This document shows positions 48,552 to 61,025 of a stretch of DNA of 64,000 bases, piece by piece (position 1 is the first letter of the stretch; the number at the start of each line of letters is the position of its first letter). Source of the DNA: Monarcha castaneiventris obscurior (Eukaryota > Chordata > Aves > Passeriformes > Monarchidae). The position numbers and the translations under genes are program-made. The stretch is taken from NCBI GenBank assembly GCA_026261815.1, contig JAMPIT010000481.1, positions 1,798,001 to 1,862,000 on the forward strand, given 5' to 3'. The notes below the pieces were generated by a model. That model was not told the origin of the DNA. It searched no databases and worked only from the letters and a program-made list of their open reading frames with translations.

Positions 48552-51500
48552 ATGAAAATCTCCTAATAAATCATTAATTGTGATGTGCCTGCCCAACTGC
48601 AGCACGGAAACAAGCAAATGCCATCCTAATTGATTGCTTCTTATTCCATCTTTATAGGCCTGCATTTTTTATTGTGGGGGTTGAGTAAGCCCAGAGGTGT
48701 AAAAAACCTCTAGATTGTACTCTGCATATCTGCCAACTTGATATTTAGATCAATAACGCTCTTTTTTCCACCCCCCCCTCTATTCCTACTACTGGTAATT
48801 TAGCTTTTCTTCCTAGCAGACTAATTGCTGTTTTCTTAAGCCTTACTATCAATTCTGTGACCTTTAATTTCCAATATTGCTTGCTGTAGGGATGACTCTG
48901 CTGGGGCCCTGAGCTATCCCAGCCCCTCTGTGCCACTCAGCCCCAGCTCTCGGCTGCTGTGACAGACACAGGGACTCACTGCGAGGATCTCCCTCCACTC
49001 TGTGCAAAGGAGACCATGAGCTGGCTCAAATCCCCACAAAACCCCTGTAAAGTCAGCCTTATTTTGCAAGCCAGGCTTTGAGATGCTCATTTCTGGTTTT
49101 ATTAAACAACTGCTCACCCCGGTGAGGTCTCGAGTGATGAGCACTGATGTCCTCACTCCTTTTTGAGGCTGCTCTGCATTACACCAGCCAGCAGCCCCTC
49201 CAGAAACCTTTTGGCTGTTGTTTATCCAGGCTCATGACCACAATATCCCCCTGCACTGCAGCGTCCCTGCTTCAGCTTCACATCCACGTGGATCTACTCC
49301 ACAGTGCATCCATGCACGAATTCACACCCAGCTGTCACAGAGCTCCTTCACAAAGGAACTGCCTGGGCTGCAGGCACTGCCTCTTGGTGGTCAGGCAGGA
49401 CTCAGCCTTGCCCAGCCCCGTCAAGGAGGTGCATAACAATGAGCTCACCAGCTTTGAAAAGATGCTTTGGAAGTTTTGCCTTTGTCCTCAGCAGTTTGTG
49501 CTGTTAAAGCACCTCACCTGCCTGCAAAGGAGCCCTCTCAGCTCTGTGCACGGTGTGCTGGGGACAAGGCACCCACCTGTTCACAGGGAGTTTGTGCAGG
49601 AAGTTTGAGTGATGCTCAGTGTGGTCTCCATGCGCTGGTTTCTTTTTCTTTGGGCAAGTTTGAGAAACAACAGCAAAGTTTAAAGTTTGGCACTTCTGAA
49701 GCTGATCTCAGGCTGGAGCACAGAGCCTCTGTCGTGTTCCTGCCACAGGTGACAGCCACTGGCTTTACACTTTGCTGGTGTTATTTTTTCAAAATCTCAA
49801 GTAATGACTAATTCTGGATCAATATACGAGTTTTACTCTTTGAATGTGAAGACAAAGCTGGAGCAGAGGAGAATAAAGCAATACCCTCTCTTTCAGAAGC
49901 AGCAAAAGAAAACCCTCTCACTTCAGACTCTGGTGTGAGGAAGGAACGTGCAGGTTTCACCTTGGTTCAAAGACTCTTTGAGCACTTTCCAGGAGTTCAG
50001 AGCACATAATAGTAAAAGGATATTAAAAAAAAAAAAAAGTAGTTTGCATGTCTAACAAAGAGCACTAATTTTTTTTCATTATCAGATGTTACATTCTTTT
50101 GATAGTATGAAAAGATGCCGCAGAAATGATGACACAAGACACCATTCTGCTGCAAGATAACCATTTCCAAATAAATATATCTTAAGAAATGAGGTTTGAA
50201 GTTTGCATAGAAATTTAGATATTTTATAAAAATGCATTACAACACAAAGGATCTTCTTACAATGTTCATATGAAAGGTTTAAAAAGAGATTAAAATTATG
50301 TCCTTGGAATGCATATAGCCTTGTCAAGAAAAAAAAATTCTACATTAACCCTGTGTAGGAAAGTCGTACTTTATCTCTATTTCAAAGGCTATAAAGAACC
50401 ACTTTAATCAACCTGCTTGACTTTGGGGACTTGCACATCTCACTGAAGCTCATGAAATCTGGCATGGTGTGGTTTCCAGAACACAAAAGCCTTTAATCCG
50501 TAAACCGACACTCTTGTACATTCAAATCCTGATACTATCTCCTTGTTAGGAACTAAAATTGTGAATTTATCCAAAATGGGATCTCATCTCGTCTAAGTGA
50601 TGTAGCCTTTGCAACAGTGACCTTTAACAATGGTTATACCCAACAATGAAAGATTTTATGTCAGGAGCCAGTGGAAACAATATACATTAAAATTCTGATC
50701 TGATAGCACAGCCCTTTATTTTCCAGTTTTAGACAAGGATCCTTTGAACATTTCATTTGCTCTCTTGTCTAACATACCTTTGTTTCTTGCCTACGGAATG
50801 AACAGCAGGAAAAGGTGGCTGATACTTTTCTGCAGACTATTTGATTGTCAGGTGTAATTAGTAATGCTCTCTTTTAAATAGAGACATAGATTTTAAAACA
50901 GCTGGAACTGCCTAAAAAGCCTCATTCTTAAAAAAAAGAAAACCCCTTATATACATACATTTATATAACAGACCATTTTTGCACAGATACATCATGGCTC
51001 TACAGTGCTTGACAGCCCTATGCTTCCCTTCAGCTGCAGAACCAAAGGCTGAAGTGACTTGCCTGTCTCCCGAGGCAGCTGCAGAACGGGCTGGAGCCGT
51101 GCCCTGCGCTGGGGCAGAATCCTGAGAACATCATTAATTCATGTGTTACTTGATAAATCCATTAGGTCAGCCTGGATTAACCTATCGATCTCCCCAGTGC
51201 ATTGTCACAGAGCCCTGTGATCCTCACTGAGCTGCAGGCATGGAAAAGCCCCCGGCCCGGGAGGCTGCTGGGGGACTGGGGTGAGCTGGATCACAGCACG
51301 GCTCTTCCCAGGCTCTGAGCTCCACTGGGGAACCCAAACTGGTTTGTGTGGGCTGGGGAAAAACAGGGCAAAAGAACAACCAGCTGGGGAGCTCCACCAC
51401 CTCCAATCAAACCACCACTGTTCTGGATAGCCTGACCTCGAAGTGCCAAAGCAGTGCCCCCTGCATCCCCCACCACAGCACGGGGCAGCTCTCCAGTGTA

Positions 51501-52472
51501 CTTTTACTCCTTAAAATAACCAGCTCCCTAAAAAGAGGATGCAATTAATTCATTTGTTGACACATCAATCCTTGCATTTCCTTCTCCTTCTGCAAACTGC
51601 AAAGCAGCAAATAACCACGCTGCTTTGAGCAACACTTTGAAAACATATTTTCCTGATTTACATGTAAAGCAGAGCAGCAAAAGTTGTGTGAGCAAGCTCA
51701 GCTCCTAAGAGAGCAAAACGTACTGCACAGGTGTGGCTCTGTATCTCTTGGTGAAATGTGTCTAGAAGGGGATGTTCCAATTCAGGCACCTGTAATAAAG
51801 TTTCATAAGGAAGGGCCTTAAGATGATAAATCTGGTTTAGGATTTTCTTATTAACTGCCCATTCCTCATAATGAGTTTTTAATTTATTTTTTTTTCATAT
51901 TTTAAGGCATATAAAAGCTGCTCATGTGCCTCTGGGATCTCAAGATGGGTATTTGGGAAAGGAAGAATTTTGAGAGTACTGAAACTGATTTTTTACATAT
52001 GCTATAATCCTGGTATTGAGATTTTTAACAAGTTTCCTGGGCAGCACAGCTCAGCCCTTCTGCACACTGACTCCTGCTCAAACCTCCTCTGCACTGCAAT
52101 TGAAATCTCTGTTGTTTCCAGATTAGTCTCAGAATTAGCACACAGGGGGTTTTTGTGTTTTTTTAATGAGTAGATTGGAACTCCATCATCAGGCACTGGA
52201 AGACCCTCTGGTCTGGCCATAAAAAGGGTTCCTGACTGGACAGAGAACTCTTGTAGGAGAAAGCCACCGAAGCAGGCATTTTGTTCTAAAAGTGTGGCTT
52301 ATTCTGTGGTTTAAAAACGTGATCTTCTGCACTGGTGCCACAACGGCCAATTTTTTATGTCCTTACTGATGCTTAAAATATAATGGCAATGTCTGCCAGT
52401 GGGGTGAGAACTTGCACCCACAGGAGATTTGTGCCAGGGTTTCTACAGGAAAGGATGGAGTCCCTGAAATCT

Positions 52473-52556
52473 CAGAATTGCAGAATGGTTTGTGCTGGAA
52501 TGGTCCTGTAAAGGTCACCTAGTCCAGCTCCCTGCCACTTTCACCTAGCTAGAATC
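52473..52556 (-). mobile_element. CR1 LINE 3' remnant
   Basis: The plus strand reads CAGAATTGCAGAATGGTTTG, then a TGCTGGAATGGTCCTGTAAA block and AGGTCACCTAGTCCAGCTCC followed by CTGCCA. This is the reverse complement of the CR1 3' end, so the element is on the minus strand, sense with CDH4. Only about 80 bp remain recognisable. Confidence 0.82.
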
Positions 52557-54060
52557 TGGCATTCTAGAGAAATGCCTGCCTGTTTACAGTAACTGAGAGC
52601 ACAGAAAAGACTAAATTAAATGCTGGGTAATTAATCAGCTTTGCCATGAAAAAGAGGCTTCTCGCTGAAATTTTGTTTTCAGTTTCCTATGGAATGGAGC
52701 AGAGAATTGCAGTGAGAAACGCAGGATTATTGGGTCAAAGAAAACATGGAGTCACTCTATATTTCTAAATTTAGGAAAGAAAACAATATTATTTCTCCTT
52801 TTTTATTTTTTAGCAATTAAAACCTGTTATTGCACTATGCAATGAGCAGTATGAAAAACTCTACCATGCTCAAGAAAACTTTGCAAAACCTTTCAACCAC
52901 TCTCTGATTTTAGCTGGCTGTTTTCTGTGTTGTGACCCTTTCTTCTACAACTGGGAAGCTTTGAGACATCCTGGACAGTTAGAAAGATTTGATAAGAGAA
53001 AACTCACTCACAGCACTCCCAAATCCTTTGCTAAATCTCCCTTTTTTTTCCACCCAGCATGTCACTGAAGATTTCATAAGTGAAATGTACTTAATGAAAT
53101 TCCAGATATATATCCTCTTAAAATGACAGCCCTCAGAAGCAACTGTTTTTAAGGCAACAGAATATTGAAGAATTAAAAACCTGCCGACCCAAGGAAGTTA
53201 GCCAACCTCAGGAGGGGATTTATTCCAGTGCCTTGCAATAATGGAGCTACAGAAAAATTTAAATTTCTCAGCCTCACACCAGTGCCTGAGATGCTGTGGG
53301 CTTTTAAGATAATGAAGTAATCCAGCACAAATGGGTGTTTGCCTGGGACCTCTGGCAGACATGGACATGCCACGGCTGTGTGGACATCCAGCCTAACCAG
53401 AAAACTGAACTGGGCTCTCCAAGGTCAGGTCTGTGTTCAGGAGGAGAATTAGGATATTTCATATGTAACCAAAAGCAGAAAGAGGCACAAAATCTACAAG
53501 AAACCATTCAAATTTGAGGGAAATGCTGCAGGTGGAAAAATGTCAGACAAGAAACGTGGGTAGATTTGTGATATATGATCATTGATGTCTGATTTCTCCT
53601 TGAAATTTTAGCCTGACTGACGCGCCAGAGATGATGGGAACAGCGTCTGATCCCCACACACGGATCTGGTGGCAGAGCCTTCTGCAATTTCCATGGCAGC
53701 ACAGCACAGAGTAACAAGGGCAGTTCCCTCTGAGGTTTCCTTGGACTCCAGAGATTCTGTCAGTGGCACGTCCCTGTCACAGTTCCCTGCACACAGGGAG
53801 CTCACACCTGCCTGCAACCTCCTTCTCCCTGGACAATTCCAAGGAAAGCACGGGATGGGGATGTGCTCTACGGCTTCTCCCTCTAGGTCCTGCACAGATT
53901 GAACAGGGGAGGACAAGGAGGAGAGAAATCCCTGCTAAATGAGACACTGAACCAGGAGACAGCTCTGCCAGATGCTGCAAATGAGAGGGCTCCTGACAAA
54001 TGGGGGACAGTGAGTGATGGCTGATGGGAGCTGTCGTGGGCTGGGAGTTGTCTGTGCTTT

Positions 54061-54150
54061 GATAACATTATATGACAATATTAATTAAAACTTAATAATT
54101 ATATTATTAATAGAATTACATTATAATATTAATGATAACATTAACCCAGC
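54061..54150. repeat. AT-rich low-complexity patch
   Basis: Ninety bases made mainly of overlapping ATTAAT, TAATTA and ATTATA words, in moderately GC-rich surroundings. No exact period. Confidence 0.6.
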
Positions 54151-57100
54151 TGCACAAACCTGCAAACCAGCAGGCTGGAAAAACTGAATGTTAAATCACC
54201 AGAGGTGACACATACATGTATTGTGACGTATGATGGTGCTGAGGGTGGATGTGTTGGTATGTGCCACTCACCCCCTGAGTGACAGCTGCCAAGAGCACTC
54301 CAGGGACAGGAGGACCTCGTGCTGCATGTTCCAGGTGGAACAAATGCAGGAAGCACATGGAATCTGTGCTGCTCCTCCTGCCTCTGCCTCCCCTGCGGTG
54401 CTGCAGCTCCGACTGACTGAGATTACACTCTCCAGCATGGAGAGGAGGTTGTGTTATTCTTGATTTTACACCAAGTAGTACATGTGTCCAATCAGAGACA
54501 GACCAATAGAATATTTTTTTATATCCTCCCCCCCCTTTTTTTTTGTGACAGAAAATTGAAATTTGTAATGAAACTATCGTTTCCCGGTTTTTTTTTTTTT
54601 TAATCACTGGTCTCTGGCAATTTTAAACTCTGAGGTCTGAAAAATTCATTACCACTAACTTCCATCAAGGGTGTCCCTGAAACCAAAATTACTTAATCAA
54701 CTCAATTTAGCTTCTTGTGTAGACCTAATTCAGAAAAACTTTATCTTCTTGAATTGTTATTGCAATTAATTTCCCCCCCATTTTTTTTTTCCGCAGCAGA
54801 CGACATTTCAGTAATTAGATATTCTATAAAAATGAGTTATTCATTCAGAATAGCTTCACTTTTATATTTGATTAATCATATTACCACTGAGGTCTGGGTT
54901 TTGTCTCCAAGGAAAGTTTAATGACCTCATTTTAATCCTTCTTTTAACCACCAGGCAGGTATCAATGAGGAGAAATAAAATTATCTTCTTTTTTCTTTTC
55001 CTCTGCTTTATTTCACAATCTCAAGATTACATTTGATGCTTTTTCTGTGTGACTGACCCATTTACAAGGCAGAATCTAGCTGATTCCAATTAGGTTCAGG
55101 GCAGAATCAGGCTAAACAGAGCCTTGAACTGTGCCTTAATAACTAATGCTCAGTGTAATGGAGAGGAACCAGAACTGCTTTACCACGTGGCAGCCAGTTT
55201 AAAGCTCTGTACATGATTAATTTGGTGATAATTTGAAAATGAATGTACTGAAAGGAAATAAACAAAACAAAAGGCACTGTAAATTTAGGTTTTGATTAAT
55301 GGGGTCTATTAGGAAGAGACTTCTATCAAGGCAATGACTTTTTTTTTTAAATCAATGCGTATATACCCACACGATGTAATGGAATAATTCATATAAACCA
55401 CAATTTATCTGGGAGTAGAGACTTGGATATGATTGATGACTGTTTGCCTTGTATCAGCATCTGTCTGTGCTTTGGATCCAGCTATATGCACATCTATATT
55501 TTGTATTTATACATTCACATCTCTGTATCTCTATCTGTTTGGCAGCCTACACTAAGCAGTCTCAAAGGTATCTCATCCTTTCTGTCATATGTTACACTGG
55601 TGTAAACGCTTAACAGATATCACAGAAGAGGCTGATGCTTTTTTCATCAAGACATGAGGAATTATTGTTTTCTCATAAAGTGAGAAGCATCTTTCATTTT
55701 AGACGAAAGAGGTGATAAAATGAAGAACAAAAGTTGAGCATCCACCAGAGAGTAGGAAGCGTGTCCTGTGTTCCCCAGCACTGCACTGAAAGGGCCTCCA
55801 GGCACTCGGAGATGCTGTGCCTGGGAAAGCCACAGAGCTCCCAGGGAATCTGCACTCAGAGCTGGGGATCACCCTCATTCTCTAACAGAATGAGACTCTG
55901 TGGGCTTCACACTTCCTCAGCTCCCTTGGACAGGCTTTGCACCGACGTAGGGATCCATCTCCAAAGGTCAGTTTGACTCCAAAGGCAGACCCAGATGTAA
56001 ATAATTTCCTAGCCATGGTTAATCTGCATGTTTGCAGGTGCAAAGCCCCTGGAATTATTGTGGTGAGTTCAGCACAGGGCTGAAACAGGATGGGAAGAAT
56101 GAATATTGTTTCTCCTTGTGCTCTGTTTGTTACTGCTACCTCCCAACTTAACACCCTTAATCTAATTCATTGTTCAGGGCAGAGGTTTTCACTGGGAAAT
56201 GCAACGAGAGGCAGAGAGCCCATTTCAATTTCTAAGCACTGGGGCATTATTTAGGAAAACTAGACTGATTTGTGGTTTTAAAGACTTTGCTGACTATATA
56301 TTTAATGGAAATGCACATAGAATTAGGTAGATGTTCATGTACCCAAATGCTACTGGGCATATTCGATTCACTTGAATATAATAATTTATTTCAGTTAGAG
56401 GATGACAGCTCTATAACAGCCCAGGCTTTGCTGGGTAGTTTGGCTGAGCCTCGTTTTGACTGGAAAATTGCAAGTGAACACAGTCATCTGGGAATTTCCA
56501 TGAAAGCATAATTGATTTTTAACAATAAAGCCTGTCTGCAGGACTGTACAGAACTCCTGGGTTTGTCTTCAGCTGTAAAACAAAACAGTCCTGTGCATTC
56601 CCTTACCACAGCACCTGGTCTTTCCCCTTGCCAGCTCTGACCTGTGCAATCTACTCAATTTCTGCCTCTTGTGACAACTGCCTCTAAATTATGCCACAGG
56701 CACAGTTTTGATGATTTAAATATGCTGTATGATCCGGGCTAATCTACATTCAAATGTCACTGCAGGCTTTGTGAATGGCACAGGTGCATTGACAGGGACA
56801 GTGAGATCTGAATGGACATTACATATGCAGCTTTAGTCTGTACACTGGCAAAACATGCACACAGTGCTCAAGATTTAAGCCCTTGATCTTTTCCAGGGTT
56901 TAGGAAGAAGGAGGCGACAGATGGATGTGTGCCAAGGTCCTGGGAGATAGTAAGCTACCCACTTTCACCAGTTTTTCTTGGATCAGTCTCTTGAGATCTC
57001 TTTTTAGGAAGCCCTCGTAGGCATTCTGGTCCAAATTTCTGTCTGCAGGAAATCCCAGTGACATCCCACTCCTGCTGGGTTCTCCCTCCACAGTGTAAGA

Positions 57101-58790
57101 TTAATTTGTAAAACATAAGCATGCATGTAAAAGGGATTTCTCACAACACTCCCATATTCTGAACGCTTCTGGGTACATCTGCCTACAAATGCGTTTAGGA
57201 AACCCCAAGGCAGCCTGATGTGGGTGCCAATTTTGGTTTCCTACGACCATTAATATCATTTCTCCAAAGCAGACCTATTTGCATCTTTACATCCCAGTGG
57301 AAGTCACAATCTCTCAGCCTGAAGGAAAAGCTGAGGGTTTTCCCTGCTACTTTGCTATTTTGAAACTCACCGTTGAAAACGGAGCTCAGCAGGATTTGAC
57401 TGAGGGGGCTGGAGCCCAGGCAAAGCATTCACCCCACTTGCAAAAAAGTCACATTTTTACAGTTCACATCAGCTATTTCTGTGCAGTGCTGCTCTTGCAC
57501 AGGTTGCTGCACAGCTATATTCTCTCCTCAAACAAACAACGAACGTGAGAACAAATGCATACGGAGCAGGGAATACAATTCTGGGTTATGCTTGTTTGCT
57601 TTGTTTCCACAATTTTGGCAAGTTTACAGAGCAGGAGGCTAAGTGAGAGCTACACCATGGCTGTGAAAAAAGAAATACTAGTGCCCTTGTTCAAGGCACT
57701 GAAACTGGATTACTATATCCAAATTGGGTCAGAAGAATGAAAACTGAGCAGAGTGTGGAGCACAGCAGGGTTAGCGAGATAACCAGAGAAGGGAAGCTGA
57801 AAAGTAGAAGGAGTTGGATGATCTTGGCTTGTTCTGCTTCACAGAATGATGTACACTAGTAAATCACAGGGGAGACAGGAGAGAAAATGGGAAAGAAACA
57901 TCAGAACGGGAGAAAGAATTATTTCTGGTAAAGGACAACGCCAACACAGCAACGATGCTCCAAGAACATCTTCACTCTCAAATTCCAAAGCACTTCTCGG
58001 ACTGGGCTCATCCATATCTCCCACAGTACTCAAGGAACCAGGACACCTGCACAGACAAAGGTCAGACATTTTTGGCAGTGTGGTGCCAAAACCAAGAAGC
58101 CCTTTTAACTCAGGTCTCTCTCCATGTTCTTTTGTTCAGGAAGCGCTGAGCTCTTCTCTGCTGATTCCAGTGCTGCCTGATCCAGCCCAGCACGAGCCAT
58201 GTTAACTCAGCCTCACTGCAGCAGCCCGGGGTGAGCCTGGTCTGACAATATTAATTAAATAGGCCAGTTAAAAACTGGAAAGAACTGCTTTCCCCGATGT
58301 GCTTGCAACAAGGACTTGCTCCTTCACTGATCAGCCAAGTCCGTGTTGTAACCAGATTAACCTCACCCAGCAACACTTCCCTCCTGCTCCAGCACAGCCT
58401 CCCTGAACTCAGGTTACTGCAGACCAGCAACTCTGCTTTGAGTTCAGCCAGTCTTTGGCCAGGCAGCCTCTCCCAGGCCAGCAAATGCCACCACTGCCCT
58501 GAGAGCTGGGAAGCACCCACCCATCCTGATAGTCCAGTCCTAAACCTTTGGAGCTATTCCTAACTAGTGTCAGTGTCAGGATAAGCCAGTGAGGCAGGGA
58601 AGGGGATGCTGTCCTAGAGTTGCCTCTTTAAAACAGACTCCACCAGATTCAGCTTCGGAAAAGGAGATTCTCAAAGCAGTGCCAAAGGGCAAATTTTAAA
58701 GTAGCTTTAAATAAGACCTCCTAAGGCTCAGGAGCTTAAAGAACTTGAATAGCCCAGTTTCTTTCTTCCCTTTCTTTCTGCACCCCCTCT

Positions 58791-58792
<2 letters not shown>

Positions 58793-58835
<43 letters not shown>
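58793..58835. repeat. Uninterrupted 43-base T run
   Basis: Forty-three T in a row on the plus strand, preceded by a pyrimidine-rich CTTT/CCTTT segment (58760-58790). It equals poly(A) on the minus strand. No retroposed body was identified to its right. Assembly length of such a run is unreliable. Confidence 0.95.
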
Positions 58836-58836
<1 letters not shown>

Positions 58837-60474
58837 AGAGGTTGATTGCCAGGCAGGTTTTCCCAAGAATCCACAAGCTCAAGTAATCATGAGCACTTTA
58901 GCCCTGTGAAATAATATTTCCCTTACACGGGCTACTATAAAAACAAGTTCTGCACAGTAGGCAAATTTAAAATAACTTTTAATTAACATTTCAGACACAG
59001 AAGTCTGATCATGCAAATTCATCTGCGTCTCCTCTCTGCGCCTGATTGTTCCTGATTGAATATGATAAAAATAGACTTTGTATGAGTCAAGTGTAGGCAT
59101 GGATTTCTTTCACTTCTCCTCCCCTCTGATTATGCATTTTCTCAGATAAAGTGGAAATCCTTGGATGGCTATTAACAGTATCATGGGTCAGACTGGAAAG
59201 GGCATCCTGCCTGAGAGGAGTTAAAGATTCCACTGGAATTAAAGGTGTTCCTTCTGTGAGCAAGAAAGATGCTTCAATCTTACATAAAACCTCACCTGAG
59301 ACTATCCAGCATTGTTCTGTCTCAGCTGACTTTTAATCTCTGTAATACCAGCACTAATTTCACTGCACCCCCTGTATCTGAGGTGAATATCTGGCAAGAG
59401 GCCATGGATCTATATTAATATGGAAAAACCACAACTCACTTGCACACAGGAGATAAATATTTGAAGGGAGACTGAGGAATTTCCCCATAATTAAGACATG
59501 TCAGAGGACATGACCCTGTTATAAGTAACAAGGACTCTGGATAATGGAGGGCACAGTGATACCTTTATCTTACAACAGTAACAGAGCCAGTTTTCCAGTA
59601 AAACTTCCTACAAAGGCCAAAGGCTTTGTTACACAGTCCACTTAAAATCGCGATATTTTACAACAGCTGGTGACTTGGCAGATTCAAAACCCACCAAAAG
59701 TTCCATGGAATTGAATGAGCACAGCTAAAAACTCTCAAAGACCCATGGAAAACTTGGGCATGGGGGGTTTAAAATACCTTTTTCTATGGCATCTGACCCA
59801 GAGCCTGTGGGCACGGGCTGGCTGGGCACTCTGAGGAGTCAGTGCTACCTCTCCTGTTTGGCAGAGGGAAGAGCTGCCTCCCTTCATTTATTTTTGCAAG
59901 CAACAATGTCACATGAAGAACATGACACTGTGGACAGGCTGAAGTCCCTTACCCAGCCAGAAGATTATTCCCTGGGTCACAGCCCTGCATTAAATCATTA
60001 AAAATGCCCCAAACAGCCATCTGTGATGTTTACAGCATTTCAGGGGATGCTCCACTCTTGTGGTGTCTCTCAGGAGACACTTCCCCACTGTTGGCTGCTC
60101 TGATGCTTCTCAGCACAGGCACTGCAGCACTGCAGATCAAGGAAACATTCACCTTCACAAAAAAAAGAGCTGGAAGGGACCAGAAGAGGCACCTTGTCCT
60201 CACTGTACTCCTGTGCCTTGCAGCTCGATGCAGGCAGACAGGTCACGACGATCAGGACTGGCCATGCTGATGGGGACTGGCCTTAGAGGTAACAGCAGAC
60301 TTGAGTTCCAAATTGTTTCATCCGGAGACTCTGACTTCCTTCCTCCCACGTTATTTCAGAACCCATTGCTTGAGAAGGTGGGGTTGCTTCTTCTCTCGCC
60401 TTTCAGGTGGGCCAAAGGATGTGAAACCCACTGACACCAATTTGCATGGAAGCACCCAGGCATTTTGGAGTTTT

Positions 60475-61025
60475 CACAGAATCACAGAATCACCAGGTTG
60501 GAAGAGACCTTCAAGATCATCGAGTCCAACCTCTGTCCCAACACCTCAACTAAATTAAACCATGGCACTGAGTGCCACATCCAATCTCTTTTTAAACACG
60601 TCCAGGGATGGTGATTCCACCACCTCCCCGGGTAAACCATTCCAATATTTTATCACTCTTTCTGTAAAAAAGTTTCTCCTAATATCTAACCTATATTTCC
60701 CTTGGAGCAACTTAAGAGTGTGTCCTCTTGTTCTGTCAGTTGTTGCCTGGAAAAAGAGACCAAGCCCCACCTCACTACAACCACCTTTCAAGAAGTTGTA
60801 GAGAGTGATAAGGTCTCCTCTGAGTCTCCTTTTCTCTGGGCTAAACAACCCCAGTTCCCTCAGCCGTTCCTCATAGGGCTTGTGCTCCAAGCCCCTCACC
60901 AGCCTTGTTGCCCTCCTCTGGACACGCTCAAGTGTCTCCACGTCCTTCCTGAACTGAGGGGCCCAGAACTGGACACAGTACTCAAGGTGTGGCCTCACCA
61001 GTGCTGAGTATAGGGGAAGGATGAC
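60475..61025 (-). mobile_element. CR1 LINE, 5'-truncated, with intact end of ORF2
   Basis: The plus strand begins with two CACAGAAT-type octamers, then CACCAGGTTGGAAGAGACCT and TCAAGATCATCGAGTCCAAC. This is the reverse complement of a canonical CR1 3' end, so the element runs from about 61025 down to 60475. Its reverse-transcriptase-side coding tail is open (60998-60555). Upstream, CAGCACTGGTGAGGCCACAC is still CR1-like, after which similarity stops, giving 5' truncation. It is sense with CDH4, in intron 8. The clean ORF and intact octamers suggest a younger insertion than the other three. Confidence 0.95.
60555..60998 (-). pseudogene. CR1 ORF2 C-terminal fragment (147 codons, open)
   Basis: This is the end of the CR1 ORF2 polyprotein (endonuclease plus reverse transcriptase), which in a full element drives retrotransposition. 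The fragment starts at an internal methionine, [14 protein letters not shown], and keeps the typical tail motifs [47 protein letters not shown] and [17 protein letters not shown] before TAA at 60557-60555. The catalytic core (polymerase YADD region) and the endonuclease are absent because of 5' truncation, so it cannot act. There are no frameshifts or internal stops in the part retained. Confidence 0.93.

Noticed and set aside
60160..60245. AGCTGGAAGGGACCAGAAGA, resembling a CR1 3' end
   Set aside because: Only one short stretch matches; the following CTAGTCCAAC-type block and the terminal octamers are missing, so it is not called.
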